Source of the DNA: G039954875 sp047528275
GTDB taxonomy: Bacteria > Bacteroidota > Bacteroidia > Flavobacteriales > Blattabacteriaceae
Reading direction: 5' to 3'
NCBI GenBank assembly: GCA_047528275.1
Contig: CP180023.1
Coordinates: 310,001 to 374,000, forward strand
Length of the DNA: 64,000 bases
The translations under genes were made by a program, and so were the position numbers. Below the pieces are notes generated by a model. The model was not told where the DNA came from and searched no databases. It saw only the letters and a list, made by a program, of their open reading frames with translations. Positions 17,008 to 28,507 of the stretch are shown here, piece after piece. Every line of letters starts with the position of its first letter. The first letter of the stretch is position 1.

Positions 17008-20000
17008 ATTTTATTCTCATATTTTTCGTATTTACTTCTTCTTCATCCTGTATATTTTCTAATTGATTAATTTTTTGTTGTAATTTATATTGTCTATTCC
17101 AGATTTGATACTGAGTTGTAAACTTTTTAAATAGTCGTTCGTATACGGGGATCAGTTGTTGATTCAAGATATCAATCAAATTGGATTTTCTCTTTGCTGT
17201 GATCAGATAATGGATTTCTGGTGATCTGTTTATGATTGAGGCTGAATATATTTGATGAGGATCGAAGTTTGAATATTCTAGCTCTAGGAAGAGTTATATT
17301 ACATGTAATATTTATAGTTTTTTAGTTAATTATTAAATAATGTATAATATATTGATATGGGATTTTTCTTAGTGATATTGTATGTATTTGACAGCGGATT
17401 GATTGTGTAGATTTTCTATAGAGAAGGATCGTGTGCCTTTTTCGTATTTTAGTATACTTTTTTTCCCATAATTGCTCTTTCAGTAATTTTGAGGTTGCAA
17501 AAAACAGAGCTTTTTGATCTTGGTGCCATATCTCTGTGCTGTGGTAGTCGATGTTTCCTGAGTAGAGTATTTTTCTTATTGTAGCAGGGGCGGGATTATT
17601 CGTCTTGTTTTAAATTTAGTTTTTTTGAAGAATTTTTCAGATAGTCCATAGGGAAGGTTAGGATTGATCACGCACCACATTTCTCGATCGCTATGGCGTA
17701 TGAGAGGAGATTGGCCGCTGAAGGTGTGTTTTGAGTCATAGCCAACCATTTTTGCGTAAATATTTTGAAGGCTTTTTATTACAGGTATCTGCTTATTTTG
17801 AAAAATTTATTGACATGGATCAGTTAAATTTTATGAATATAGAATAAGCCTAGATTTTCTTTGATATTTTTGATGATTTTTGTCTTGATGTATTGTCTTT
17901 CTATATCTATATCTGTGGATTTGGATTCTATCTTCTTCAAGAAGAAACGCATTGAAAAATTTAGTTATATCTATGGTTCTTCTATTAAGTATATTAAACT
18001 TTAATCCTTATTAAGAAGATTTTTTCCATGAAATGATCGATCATTTCCTCTGTGAGATAGCTGTTGGGTTCGTAGAAAATAAAATGATTTTACCTAGCTA
18101 GCTCTCAATCCAAAGTTTGATGTGGTTTATGATCGGAAAATCTTGATCTATCTATCCCTCTATTGGGAAAGATAGATTATTTAATCTAATTGTTTTAATT
18201 TCCTCAAATTAATCAAATTATTAATTAATTGTTAAATTTTAATATAAAATAATTTATTATTAATTTAATAATTAATTTTTCTTATTAAGAAGTAGTAAAA
18301 AATATAGTAATGATTTTAAATCAATCACGTGATCACCTTTATTCCATTCTTTATGATTGATTATGGGTTGGTCGTTATTATCGATGGGTTTTAAGCTTAT
18401 ATTTAGATTTGTATCTTCTACTAGGTTTATGTGTACTGATGGCTCACGATGTTATATATAAGGAAAGCTTTTAAATGGATTGGGAATAGTTTTATGGTTT
18501 TGAGAGAGATTTTCTGTTTCTATCTTGTGAAGAAGGTACAGGAATGAAATAATAGCTTTGATGATTTGTTGAGATATTGCTTTTCAAATAGGCATGGGCA
18601 TTTGAACTTGAAACCCAAAATACTACCCGTCTTGTTGTGAAAGTATTGTCTGAGGAGCCTAGCTTGTCTTTATTGTATAAAGTTAAACAAAGGTTTTGCG
18701 CGGTGATACATTCCACTCTATTCCATTCAATTTATCATTTTTCTTGGTATGTTGGGACTTATTTTGAGATAGTTTGAGCATTTATTATGATGGACTGATA
18801 ATAATCTTTTCTAATACTTAAAAAACGATTTTTCTTGCTTCGGATACTGAAATAAGATCTATTGACTTTGTCTGTCCCATAAAAGGTGATTTCCTATTGA
18901 TGGGCCAATTGGTTATTTTCTATTGAAAATAGTAGATCATTTGTCCCTTGATATAATTCTAAATAGTCATTACTTAAATTTAGATGATGTTGAGGAATTA
19001 TACTTTGTTCGATTTTATAGTTTGCATTGCTTGGTGTGGGTTGTAGTGGGGTTTGAATGTTTACAAATTGGAGGGAGGAAGAGTTATACAGATTTGTATT
19101 GATTGATTATTCCCTAATAATCTTCATTATTTTTGATGATGTGCTATTTGAATCTTTTTAGGTCAAACTTTTTTATTACTGTTGTGGGGGATGTGTCTAT
19201 ATTTTGACGAGAGATGAGTGAAAAAAAAAAAGTAGATTTCATCTGTTTACGTTTATGTGAAAGTGTAAAATTTGTATGCCAATTTCCTAATCAATTTTAG
19301 TTTTTATTATAACAAATGAAATAAGTACCATTCTCTTGAGGGGTCATCGTTAGGTTTTATGATTTTCCTGATAATGGTTTTCATGAGCTTAAAGCTATAT
19401 AAATGAAGGTCTTTCTGAATATATTTCGATTTACAAGTCCAATTCCACTGAATTTAACTATTCTGTATTGGTACTGTGAAAAACGTGAGAAGAACTCTTT
19501 ATTTCTTTTAAGTAATAGTTAGGTATTTCTGAATAAACATTCATAGTGAATCCATTTAAACACTTCTTACTGAATTTATTGATGATTTTGAACTGTATTT
19601 CAAAATCATCTGAGCTTGTAGAGTTGATTTTTCATAAGTATTCATCTCGGTTATCTCCACTCTAGCCAATTTGTCTACCTCTTTCTAATAAGGATAAGAG
19701 TATGCGTGAATAAATTTGTAGGAGCTGTTTTTTTTATGGTATAGCATCCTGTTGATTCTTTTTTTTCTAAGATCCATTCTTGAGATGTTTTCAGATGATT
19801 ATATTTATTTTCTCTGATTTTTAAACCACCTTCATCAGGTGCTTCCAGTATTTCTTACTATTTTTGCTGATGATTTTTATAGTGGTTGCCTCTAGGAGGT
19901 TGTCCATCATGCAATGTGATAGGTCCATCCATGAGTTCATTTGATTCTATATAACCAATATTGTTGGTCTGTCCCATTACAGTTGTATGTATAAATTTTA

Positions 20001-20525
20001 TGATAATTTGTATTGCTTATCCCTTTTCCTGTGTATTTTATACTACTATTATTGGTAATCTTGTAGTAAGAATGTTCTGGTTTATCTGTATAGACATGTT
20101 TTATGTACCAAAGAACGTTTTTATCCTATGAGGGCTATTTAGCGTAAATATCCCCTCTATAAGGGTATGATCTATTGTGAGTTTGCCGTTTGATATAGAT
20201 CATCTCCTTGTCATCTGCGTCCATGATGCTATAAAAGGGTTTGTCTGATGAGTTCTTTCCTTCAAGGAAAATGAATAAATTTTTGTTCTCTTTTTAAGCC
20301 TATGGTGTATTGTTGTACAAGTAAATTAGTATATTATGTTTGTATTTTGTCACCGACAAAATAGGAATTTTGTCATTTTTCTAGGTCTTTTCCATTTTTC
20401 TTATTCAAAATCCTAACAAGTTGATTAAGTGTTTTCGAAGGGAAAACTTGAGCAGTAGAAAAATCCGTACAAAAAGTCAGGAATAGTATAAATGTTGATG
20501 TAAAAAATGATTTCTTTAAAAGTTA
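17008..20525 (-). pseudogene. Large exported protein of unknown function, heavily decayed
   Basis: A minus-strand relic of roughly 1,100 codons. It starts near 20525 with a signal-like segment ('KKSFFTSTFILFLTFCTDFS', then T-A-Q) and ends near 17010 with a 90-codon open tail without a start codon ('YERLFKKFTTQYQIWNRQYK', then 'LQQKINQLENIQDEEE'). In between, many frames hold short units with a Trp or Tyr-rich core: 'NVLWYIKHVYTDKPEHSYYK', 'IYTYNCNGTDQQYWLYRIE', 'TSQEWILEKKESTGCYTIKK', 'NDDPSREWYLF', 'HSDREMWCVINPN' and 'DYHSTEIWHQDQKALFFA'. The pattern recalls beta-trefoil lectin-like repeats, but I cannot name the family. Stops and shifts are frequent throughout. Confidence 0.5.
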
Positions 20526-20649
20526 CTTTATGTAAATGTGTGTTAAAATTGATTAGCCGTGTAGATATCGAATAAAATTATTAATTTATATATATAAGAT
20601 TTTGTAAATCTTAGTATATTTTTACCCTACTCAACGAACTTATTGGCAT

Positions 20650-23600
20650 GGTAGGATGAAGATGTCTCAAGGTGTGGAGATACTTCTGGATATAAAGATC
20701 TACTCGGTCATGGGGCAGATCGAATGATCCAATGGGTATATTGGAAGATGAAAAAGTGCTTGCATTAGAAAGAATATTTGATCCTCACTTGAGCTTGCCA
20801 AAACAAGCCTATCGGATCGGTCGAATAGTAGTGTGTACCGTTTGGTGGTCTGTTGAAATACTAAGTGGACGTATAGCCGGCTTTTCCTGGAGTAAAACCC
20901 TTAGCATCGGTAGTGGCTCTTAGTAGGTTGACTGTATAATTGTTTACATTGATCATGTAAGGTTTGCTCGCCCTAATTTCTATTGAGTAGATTTAAGACG
21001 TTGAAGATGTCTAAGTTGAATTGAATGGTGGGTTGTTTCTCACTTCCGACTTTGAATTGGAACTCATACATCAGGCAGATATCAAGATTTTGATTTCAAG
21101 GGATTTGTGCAGCGTTTCGTTCGGAATAACCACTGCGACGTGTCCTTAGATAAGGATCTTTTTTGATCACTGCATTCAGATCATGTTATTGTTCATCAGC
21201 AGAGTAGACGACTTGACTGTCCCTGATTACATTTCTCAGATTGACATCTCCTTTGTCCTGATGGATGTGAACTGGTAAAGCCTTTGATTTGTTGTTGAAG
21301 GCATTGGGACTGGCATTGTTGTAGATGGAGCTGTAAGGACTGCCCGAATTGGCCGCATAGAAGAATGCTAGAGAGATTTTGTGGTGTGCATTCCATGTCA
21401 AGCCTATATTCGTATATGAGTATGAAGCGGTACCTAAGATCAAAATTCGAATAAGATGATTCAGACGTATTTGGTACTATAGCTGGGTTGACTTCATGAT
21501 TTGATTGGAATGAATTGAGAATACCGATATTGATCTCTTCAGAGACGCCATATGTGTAGGCACTCATCAAATAGAGCTTTATTTGTCGTTTTCCAAGAGG
21601 TTTTTTTTTCGATTTTTAGAAATCTGAGAGGTCAGATTGTATCGCTAATCTTTGCGTGTGTTGGTCAGAAGGTAAATGTTCGAATAGGTCGGATTCAATT
21701 TTTTCCTGTATAGACAGTTTTTTTTTGGGACTGAGGGTAGATTTTCAGTCCGATTCTCGAGATTGACCTATTGAAATTTCACATCATAAAGAGTTTTAGT
21801 GTACCTCGCTTCGAGGATGAGTTTGAAACCATGCCCTAGTTTGATGTCTGTAGCTAGACTCGAGTACCAAATACTTGGAAGCCTAAACTCATTATTAATG
21901 AGGTTGAGCCTCATGAATAGATGAGGCTGTTGTGTACCCGGCGCCAGCTTTCTCTATAGCCTCGAGCAGACGGCTGGGATTCATTACCAATTTATCCCCT
22001 TGGGTCTGTAATCGATTACCCTGCAATGATTTCTTGATAAGGTTTAGGTATAGGCGTATCCAAGTAAAACAAAGAGCATCCGTCCAAAAAGATCCCAGTA
22101 CTTCCATGGAAGATCAACCGGGGATCGCTGGTCACATTTCAGCGGAAAACCAGTTGTGGCGAGAGGCTAGGCTGATCTAGCCAATAGTTGTTGAGCTCTT
22201 TTAAATGGGTATGATTAAAAGTAGCCTTATTTGCCTGTTGATGATTCTCTTGCATGTTTTTTAGATCTGTATCAAGGGTAGGTTTCTTGTATATAAATGG
22301 ATAAACCAGATTGACCATTTGGCTGATTTTAAACCGAGAACACAAGCTGATTTGATCTTGTAGATAGAGGATGAGTAAGTTTACGTTGAAATGTGCGTCA
22401 GGTATATCATTGCGGAGCTTTTAGAAATTCTTCTAATCTGGTTTATAGGCATAGACACCACGGATATGGGAGGCCTATCATTGAAAAAATTCTCCAATGA
22501 AGCATATTCCAAACGACCGTTCCAGGCATTGATAAAGTTATATCGAATTTCGTAAAACTCATTATGCTTGCCTATGGTGAATTTGTATATTTTTGACCTA
22601 ATTTAAGTTGTTGGTGAATTCAAAATTCCTTTGCTTCATCTTGTAAATAGCTGCCTCGCTCTAGGTGCCCCACCAAATCTTCCTTCTTCTGATATCGACA
22701 AATGGGATAATCCGGCTGAAAAATTCATGATATTTATGTAGATTGATATATTTTAAAATCAGTGTATTGTATAAACTATTACCGAAGTTGCTTTTGAGTT
22801 TTCCGACCAGATTGAGGCTTTTTTCCTTCTGGCTGAAATCGGTCAAGGTAAATTGAAAGTTAGTCGCCGAGCGTTATAGATTTTATCCCCGACCACGGGG
22901 ATAAAGTCCACGGAGTATCAAGCTGTGTTTTTTATTGGTGTACCAATCCAAACGAGTGAATAATTTGTCACTTTTCATCTGGATAGGGTAAGTATTATAG
23001 AAGCCCGGATCATATTGATATTTTTCTGTTAAGTGTTTGACAATGCGTTGGTTTGTTCCAATATCTAGGATTGCACCCGAATCGCTCGTATTCTAGAAGG
23101 ATGGCTCTTGGCGGCGGGTGAGCTTTGCATTGAAGAAAAAGAATAATTTATTTTTCAAGATTAGCCATACTAGACTGGAAGCACTCTGATAATCATAAAA
23201 TTCCGATTCTAAGCGCAATCTTCTTGCATCAAGACTGCGTCCGACGAGGTATTGGTTGCATCCGTATCAGTAGACCGATCTATGGAAAGTGTTGCTCTCA
23301 TTTTTACTCACTGCCTTGATGCTCCTTCCGGTGAGGTTACTCAGTTTTATGTCGTAAGGTACCAACTGTACTTTGGACTTCTTGTATGGTCTTTAGGCTG
23401 TAAGGATTATTCCCTGTTACCTACCTCAGCTGTAATGGCTTGTCCCATTCCACTATGTCCGCTAAAGAAATTGCTAAAGCTGATGGTATTATTGTTTACA
23501 TCTCTATTCATCGTAATGTTCTTGTAATGAAATTGCTCCCTGTAAAGAAATTGTTATTGGATTGGGGTATTAGACATGTAAAATCCGAGAGACTTCTCCC

Positions 23601-24041
23601 TAGCATGGGTAGTGTCTTGAGTTGCTTTTGTCCGATGCTCACTTCTTGGGATTTTTTTCTACTTCTGTTGATCAGAATTTCTTGTAACGCTGTAGATCAG
23701 CCTGTCTTCAGCATCAGATCTAAGGGATAATTTTCTCGGAGTGAGAGGTAAGTGTTTTGCACTTCTAGTGGTTGATAACTTATCGGATATATACTGAGGT
23801 CGTACGGTCGTCCGTCAGCTTTTAGATTGAATATAGCGAAGTCGCCCATAGCATTAGAGAAAGTTTCGCTCCCGGATTCTGTGGATAAGTGTTTTAGCTT
23901 AATCAGGGTGTTAGGGATTTTCCCCATTTTTTATTTCGAAACATGCCGTTGGGTAAAGCGGTGTTTTTTTTGTACCTATGTGTTGAAGACAAACAATGGC
24001 AGAAGTACAATAGCCCATAGACGGCTATGAAGATCTTCCAT
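20650..24041 (-). pseudogene. Oar-like TonB-dependent outer-membrane receptor, decayed
   Basis: Starts at about 24041 with a signal-like hydrophobic stretch ('SRLWAIVLLPLFVFNT', then a stop). The carboxypeptidase-regulatory-like domain follows in the open frame 23697-23927: 'SGSETFSNAMGDFAIFNLKA', 'YDLSIYPISYQPLEVQNTYL', 'LRENYPLDLML'. Next come the plug-domain signatures 'LPMLGRSLSDFTCLIPQSNN' and 'NPYSLKTIQEVQ', which match the R-S-L-x-D-F-T-R-L-x-P-Q-S-N and P-I-S-L-D-A-I-x-E-I-Q segments of Bacteroidota Oar/TonB receptors. Barrel fragments in all frames continue to about 20650 (for example 21186-21443). Such receptors import large substrates across the outer membrane. Dozens of stops and shifts are present. 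Confidence 0.8.
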
Positions 24042-24253
24042 GTAATTTTTGAAGCAAAATAACGATTTAAACATGAATAAATGATTAAATAAATGATGAT
24101 TTTTTTTTTGTAAATCTACTTGATATTTCTAAAAGGACTGTATTGTAGTAGTTTATCCAAAATTTTCCCTATCTGTTTGGACCTTGTTTCGACAAACGGT
24201 ATGGTTTTTCTACAGGTAGTGTTTTTAATATATTGACTGTATTGTAAGACAGC

Positions 24254-24296
24254 TACCGGCTTATACCGAATTTTTGTAGAGAGATAAGTACCGGTT
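24254..24296 (+). terminator. Hairpin downstream of prfC, possible terminator
   Basis: ACCGG-CTTAT pairs with ATAAG-TA-CCGGT around an 18-base loop with a two-base bulge. On the plus strand it is followed by TTTTATTTTTT; on the minus strand, the direction of prfC, there is no T run. It may mark the end of prfC transcripts, but the orientation is unusual. Confidence 0.35.
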
Positions 24297-24313
24297 TTAT
24301 TTTTTAACGGTCT

Positions 24314-25933
24314 TTATAGTCTGAGTGTATTCTTTGCGATTGGGTAGATCTTTTCGCTGGTGAAACGTAGCCGTACTTTGGGGTATTTTTCCTGTACCAT
24401 CTCGATGCTAAAGACTGAGTCGGCCAGAAATACCAATTGTCCCTGTTTGTCTCGGGACAAAAAGCGTTGTTTGATGCGTTTGAATTCTTGAAATTCCGGA
24501 TCCTTTTCGTCATCGGTGTCTATCCAACAAGCTTTGTAGACGGGTAGGGGTTCGTAAGTACATTTGGCTCCGTATTCCTGTTCGAGGCGATATTGGATGA
24601 CTTCGTATTGTAGCGCACCTACCGTTCCGATAATCTTTCGGCCGCTCTGCTCTAGCGTAAATAATTGGGCTACGCCTTCATTCATCAATTGATCAATACC
24701 TTTTTTGAGTTGTTCGGCTTTCATCGGGTTGGCATTTTTGATGTAGCGGAAATGTTCGGGTGAGAAACTCGTAATCCCTTTAAAATGAAGGATTTCCACT
24801 TCGGTGAGTGTATCACCAATCTTGAAGTTTCCTGTATCATGTAGCCCAATGATGTCTCCCGGGAAGCTTTGCTCGACAAGTTTTTTTTTATCTGCAAAAA
24901 AAGCGCTGGGACTAGCGTATTTGAATTTTTGTCTCAAACGTACGTGTAGATAAGGGGTATTGCGTTTGAAGGTGCCTGAGACGACTTTAACAAAGGCGAT
25001 ACGGTTGCGGTGCTTGGGATCCATATTAGCGTGGATCTTGAAAACAAAGCCGGTAAAGTATTCTTCTTCGGCTCGGACCATTCGTTGGTCACTGGCCTTA
25101 GGGCGTGGTGCGGGAGCGATTTCGATGAAGGTATCGAGTAGCTCGCGTATGCCGAAATTATTCAATGCTGAGCCAAAAAATACAGGTTGTAGTTCGGCAT
25201 TTAAATAAGCTTCATGCTTAAATGAGGGGTAGATCTCTTGAATGATTTGTAAGTTTTCGCGCAATTTTACTGCTACTTCAGTACCTATAGTGTCATCGAT
25301 TCTTTGATGATGAAGCTCTTTCAATTCGATAGCAGTTTCTATTTTCTGTTTCTTTTCGCCAGCAAAGAATAGAAGATTTTGTTTTCGAAGGTTGTAGATT
25401 CCTTGGAAATCAATCCCCATACCGATAGGCCAGGAGAGCGGTACGACGGTCAGGTGGAGTTTTTTTTCAAGTTCATCGAGCAGATCAAAGGTATCTTGTC
25501 CTTCTCGGTCGAGTTTATTGATGAATACAATGATGGGGATCTGTCGCATGCGACAGACTTCTACCAGTTTTTCAGTTTGTTCCTCAACACCTTTGGCTGC
25601 ATCGATTACGATGATGACGCTGTCTACAGCCGTTAGAGTACGAAAGGTATCTTCTGCAAAATCCTTATGCCCCGGTGTGTCGAGAATGTTGATCTTTTTG
25701 TTTTGGTATTCAAAGCTTAGTACCGAAGTACTCACCGAGATGCCACGTTGACGTTCGATCTCCATGAAGTCTGATACAGTTGATTTTTTGACCTTGTTAC
25801 TCTTGACAGCACCGGCTTCTTGTATGGCTCCTCCGAATAGTAAAAATTTTTCCGTCAGCGTCGTTTTACCAGCATCGGGGTGGGAGATGATAGCAAAAGT
25901 CCTTCGGCGTGCGATTTCGTCTGTAAAGTTCAT
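24314..25933 (-). CDS. prfC: Peptide chain release factor 3
   Basis: GTPase that recycles RF1/RF2 from the ribosome after termination. 539 residues, slightly longer than the usual 525-530. G1 'ISHPDAGKTTLTEKFLLFGG' (residues 16-35), the switch region 'MEIERQRGISVSTSVLSFEY', G3 'DTPGHKDF', G4 'NKLDRE', and RF3-specific segments 'VPLSWPIGMGIDFQGIYNL', 'FVFKIHANMDPKHRNRIAF' and 'VGALQYEVIQYRLEQEYG'. The M-D-P-K-H-R-x-R-x-A-F segment separates RF3 from EF-G. The frame is intact. A candidate -7 element lies about 27 bases upstream, so the transcript leader would be short. Confidence 0.96.
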   Translation of the reverse strand: MNFTDEIARRRTFAIISHPDAGKTTLTEKFLLFGGAIQEAGAVKSNKVKKSTVSDFMEIERQRGISVSTSVLSFEYQNKKINILDTPGHKDFAEDTFRTLTAVDSVIIVIDAAKGVEEQTEKLVEVCRMRQIPIIVFINKLDREGQDTFDLLDELEKKLHLTVVPLSWPIGMGIDFQGIYNLRKQNLLFFAGEKKQKIETAIELKELHHQRIDDTIGTEVAVKLRENLQIIQEIYPSFKHEAYLNAELQPVFFGSALNNFGIRELLDTFIEIAPAPRPKASDQRMVRAEEEYFTGFVFKIHANMDPKHRNRIAFVKVVSGTFKRNTPYLHVRLRQKFKYASPSAFFADKKKLVEQSFPGDIIGLHDTGNFKIGDTLTEVEILHFKGITSFSPEHFRYIKNANPMKAEQLKKGIDQLMNEGVAQLFTLEQSGRKIIGTVGALQYEVIQYRLEQEYGAKCTYEPLPVYKACWIDTDDEKDPEFQEFKRIKQRFLSRDKQGQLVFLADSVFSIEMVQEKYPKVRLRFTSEKIYPIAKNTLRL

Positions 25934-25958
25934 CGGTAAGGTCGATTCTTAAATGCCT

Positions 25959-25967
25959 GCAAAGATA
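25959..25967 (-). promoter_or_regulatory. Candidate -7 element of prfC
   Basis: On the minus strand the sequence is TATCTTTGC, an exact fit to TAnnTTTGY, 26 bases before the prfC ATG. The -33 region at 19 bases spacing reads only AATT, so the upstream half is weak. Confidence 0.45.
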
Positions 25968-26019
25968 ACCGCTTTGTGGCTAGTGAAATTTTTAATGTAC
26001 TTAGATCCCTATGAAAATT

Positions 26020-26397
26020 TATTTAGGTAGGTTGGAAAGTTTTTCCAAAAGACGATAGACCAGCTGTTTCATCTTAAAGTGTTGCTGACCCCGGGGGATA
26101 CTGATGAAACTGATGTAGAGTAAGATGCCGAATAATAAATGGGAAAATGTACACTAAAAACCACTGGATAGGATCTATAAAAAATTTAAAATTAGATGGA
26201 TATTTTTACTAAAAGAGGGCTTTAAAGTGACGATTGAGCCAATAGGACAGAGGTATAACAAACTCAATTTGAAGTATTGCAGGCTGAAGGGGTATCCCAA
26301 TGATGCTCAAGTATAGGGTGAGTCCACTGAAAAAGTAGTTTATGGTGGAATAGAGTCTACCGAATATTAACCAGATGATGTTGCCTATGATGTTCAT
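26020..26397 (-). pseudogene. yccF: YccF-family inner membrane protein, interrupted
   Basis: YccF proteins have two similar membrane modules. The ATG at 26397 starts the first: 'MNIIGNIIWLIFGRLYSTIN' and 'SGLTLYLSIIGIPLQPAILQ', ending at a TAA at 26209 after about 62 codons. The second module follows downstream in the same orientation, after a stop: 'HLLFGILLYISFISIPRGQQ' then 'HFKMKQLVYRLL', which matches the family's F-G-L-L-L-C-I-T-I-I-G-I-P-F-G-x-Q-x-F-K. So the gene is split by stops. The first half could still make a short membrane peptide. It begins 14 bases after the pheT stop. Confidence 0.75.
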
Positions 26398-26410
26398 AGT
26401 ATAATGATTT

Positions 26411-28450
26411 TTATCGCAGTTTAGCACCTAGTTGTTCTTTGAAAGCTTGTTGCAATTTGACCATGGTTTGATCGATGATCTCATCGGTCAAAGTTTGGTT
26501 TTCATCTTCCAGATAAAAACTTAGAGCATAGGATTTTTTGCCTTTGGGTAGGCGACTTCCTTTGTATACGTCAAATAGTTGTATTTTTTTGAGCAAAACT
26601 TTTTCTATATTTTTAGCCAGTTGATGGATCTCTTCAAAGGATACATCATGGTCGAGTAATAGGGCTAGATCTCTTCTCGAACCAGGATATCTAGGCAGAG
26701 GTTTGAATTGCACTTTGCTTTGTTGGCAGGCTTGTAGGAAGGCTTCCCAATCGATATCAGCAAAAAAAACCTTTTGATTGATGTTAAATTTTTTTGTAAG
26801 ATCCGTTTTGACTTGGCCCAATTTGATGAGATTTCGACCTTGATATTGGATCGAAAGACTTTCTTCAAATAATGAATGTTTGGAACGGATTTGGACTGGT
26901 GCTGTAATGTCAGCGGTTTGTAGGAGTTGTTCGGTGATGCCTTTCAAATAGAAGAAAGAAAGAGGTTTTCTTAGATGTGTTTCATTGTTTTTTTTGTTTG
27001 TCACGACGAGAGCCAACCGGTTTTCTTCTAAAAACCCTTGTTTTTTTTTCTGATAAGTTTTGCCCCATTCGAAGAGTTGAAGTTCCGTATTTTTTCTATT
27101 GATGTTGTAGGTAATACACTCCAGCATGCTATACAAGAGGCTGGGGCGTAATATCGAAAGGTCTTGACTCAACGGATTGAGTATACTTACCATCTCCATC
27201 TCTTGATTTGGGCTGAGGTGGTTTGGTTTGTACAATGAGAGGTTGATGGTCTCGTAAAATCCGTGAGCGATCAATTGTCGGGCGATTTTTTCCTCGATTT
27301 TTTCCAGGCTGACGGTAGAGCTTGGACTGATGGATAGGCTCATCTGCTCTGGGATCTGAATACGGTTGTAGCCATAGATTCGTAATGCTTCTTCGATGAC
27401 ATCGGCCTCACGTTGCACATCTACTCGGTATGGAGGGACTGAGAGTTTCAATGATCCTTTGCTATTGGATAAAATATTAATTTCTAGTAATGATAAGATT
27501 TCTTTGACCGTTTTTGGTGGGATTTCTTCCCCAAGAAGGCGATTCATTTTTTCGTAGCGTAAGGTAATCTCAAAAGGGCTGATCGGATTGGGGTACAGGT
27601 CGATGATGTTTGAAGAGCATTGGCCCCCAGTGAGTTTTTGGATCAATATGGCTGCACGTTGGAGGGCATATAGGGTTTGATTAGGATCTATGCCACGCTC
27701 GAATCGGAAAGAGGCCTCAGTATTCAATCCGTGCCTTTTGGCACTTTGACGTATGGTAATCGGGTGAAAGTAGGCACTCTCGAGAAAGATATTTTTAGTG
27801 TTTGTTGTGATACCTGAATGTGCGCCACCTAAGATGCCTGCCATGCAGAGCGGTCCTTTAATATTGCAGATCATCAAATCTTCTGCATGTAACTTTCGGT
27901 GGATGTGGTCTAACGTCTCAAAAGGAGTATCTGTAGGAAGTGTCTTGATCCATATTTTCCTACCTTTTATTTGATCGGCGTCGAAAGCGTGTAAGGGTTG
28001 TCCGAGCTCATGCATGACAAAGTTGGTGATGTCTACCACATTGTTGATTGGGTTCACTTCGATAGCTTTCAAGCGGTTTTTTAACCAGGGAGGTGAAGCG
28101 GTTACTTGAACTTGAGAGAAGGTGAGACCGGCGTATCGTAAACATTTTTCAGGGTTTTCGATGATGATTTCGAAAGAGGGCGGCCGCTTGATATCTTTTC
28201 TGCAAGCATCTATTGGAGGAGGGATCAACTGGGCTTGGTAACCTCGGATTTTTAGTGCGGCATATAGGTCGCGGGCTACACCATAATGACTCATGGCATC
28301 GGCTCGATTGGGTGTAAGTCCAATTTCAATAGTTTCGCCTCCCTCGATGCCTTCAGCCTCTAGACCGATATCAATCATGACTTCTGCAATCTTTTGGAGA
28401 TCTAGATCTGTGTGGAGGTATGTTTTAAGCCAACTATATGATATTTTCAT
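26411..28450 (-). CDS. pheT: Phenylalanine-tRNA ligase beta subunit lacking the tRNA-binding (EMAP-like) domain
   Basis: Beta chain of the alpha2-beta2 enzyme that charges tRNA-Phe. At 679 residues it is about 110 shorter than the usual 790-810. After 'LQKIAEVMIDIGLEAEGIEG' (residues 18-37) the protein goes straight to 'IEIGLTPNRADAMSHYGVAR' (from residue 41), where other bacteria have the OB-fold domain with V-G-x-V-x-x-x-x-x-H-P-x-A-D-x-L. All later parts are present: B3/B4 'NPINNVVDITNFVMHELGQP' and 'FRFERGIDPNQTLYALQRAA', B5 'YRVDVQREADVIEEALRIYG', and the C-terminal ferredoxin-like anticodon domain 'RYPGSRRDLALLLDHDV' to 'LQQAFKEQLGAKLR'. The frame is intact, so this looks like a clean domain loss. 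It follows dnaN by 57 bases. Confidence 0.95.
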   Translation of the reverse strand: MKISYSWLKTYLHTDLDLQKIAEVMIDIGLEAEGIEGGETIEIGLTPNRADAMSHYGVARDLYAALKIRGYQAQLIPPPIDACRKDIKRPPSFEIIIENPEKCLRYAGLTFSQVQVTASPPWLKNRLKAIEVNPINNVVDITNFVMHELGQPLHAFDADQIKGRKIWIKTLPTDTPFETLDHIHRKLHAEDLMICNIKGPLCMAGILGGAHSGITTNTKNIFLESAYFHPITIRQSAKRHGLNTEASFRFERGIDPNQTLYALQRAAILIQKLTGGQCSSNIIDLYPNPISPFEITLRYEKMNRLLGEEIPPKTVKEILSLLEINILSNSKGSLKLSVPPYRVDVQREADVIEEALRIYGYNRIQIPEQMSLSISPSSTVSLEKIEEKIARQLIAHGFYETINLSLYKPNHLSPNQEMEMVSILNPLSQDLSILRPSLLYSMLECITYNINRKNTELQLFEWGKTYQKKKQGFLEENRLALVVTNKKNNETHLRKPLSFFYLKGITEQLLQTADITAPVQIRSKHSLFEESLSIQYQGRNLIKLGQVKTDLTKKFNINQKVFFADIDWEAFLQACQQSKVQFKPLPRYPGSRRDLALLLDHDVSFEEIHQLAKNIEKVLLKKIQLFDVYKGSRLPKGKKSYALSFYLEDENQTLTDEIIDQTMVKLQQAFKEQLGAKLR

Positions 28451-28507
28451 AGGTTGTTTTTAAGCCTTTGGAGAGATATAGAGGCCATGTGGGCTGAGGA
28501 GACTAGC

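Noticed and set aside
16564..20640. CRISPR array or tandem repeat array in the AT-rich zone
   Set aside because: No direct repeats of regular length and spacing were seen; the repetition is only short AT runs and weak protein-level similarity.
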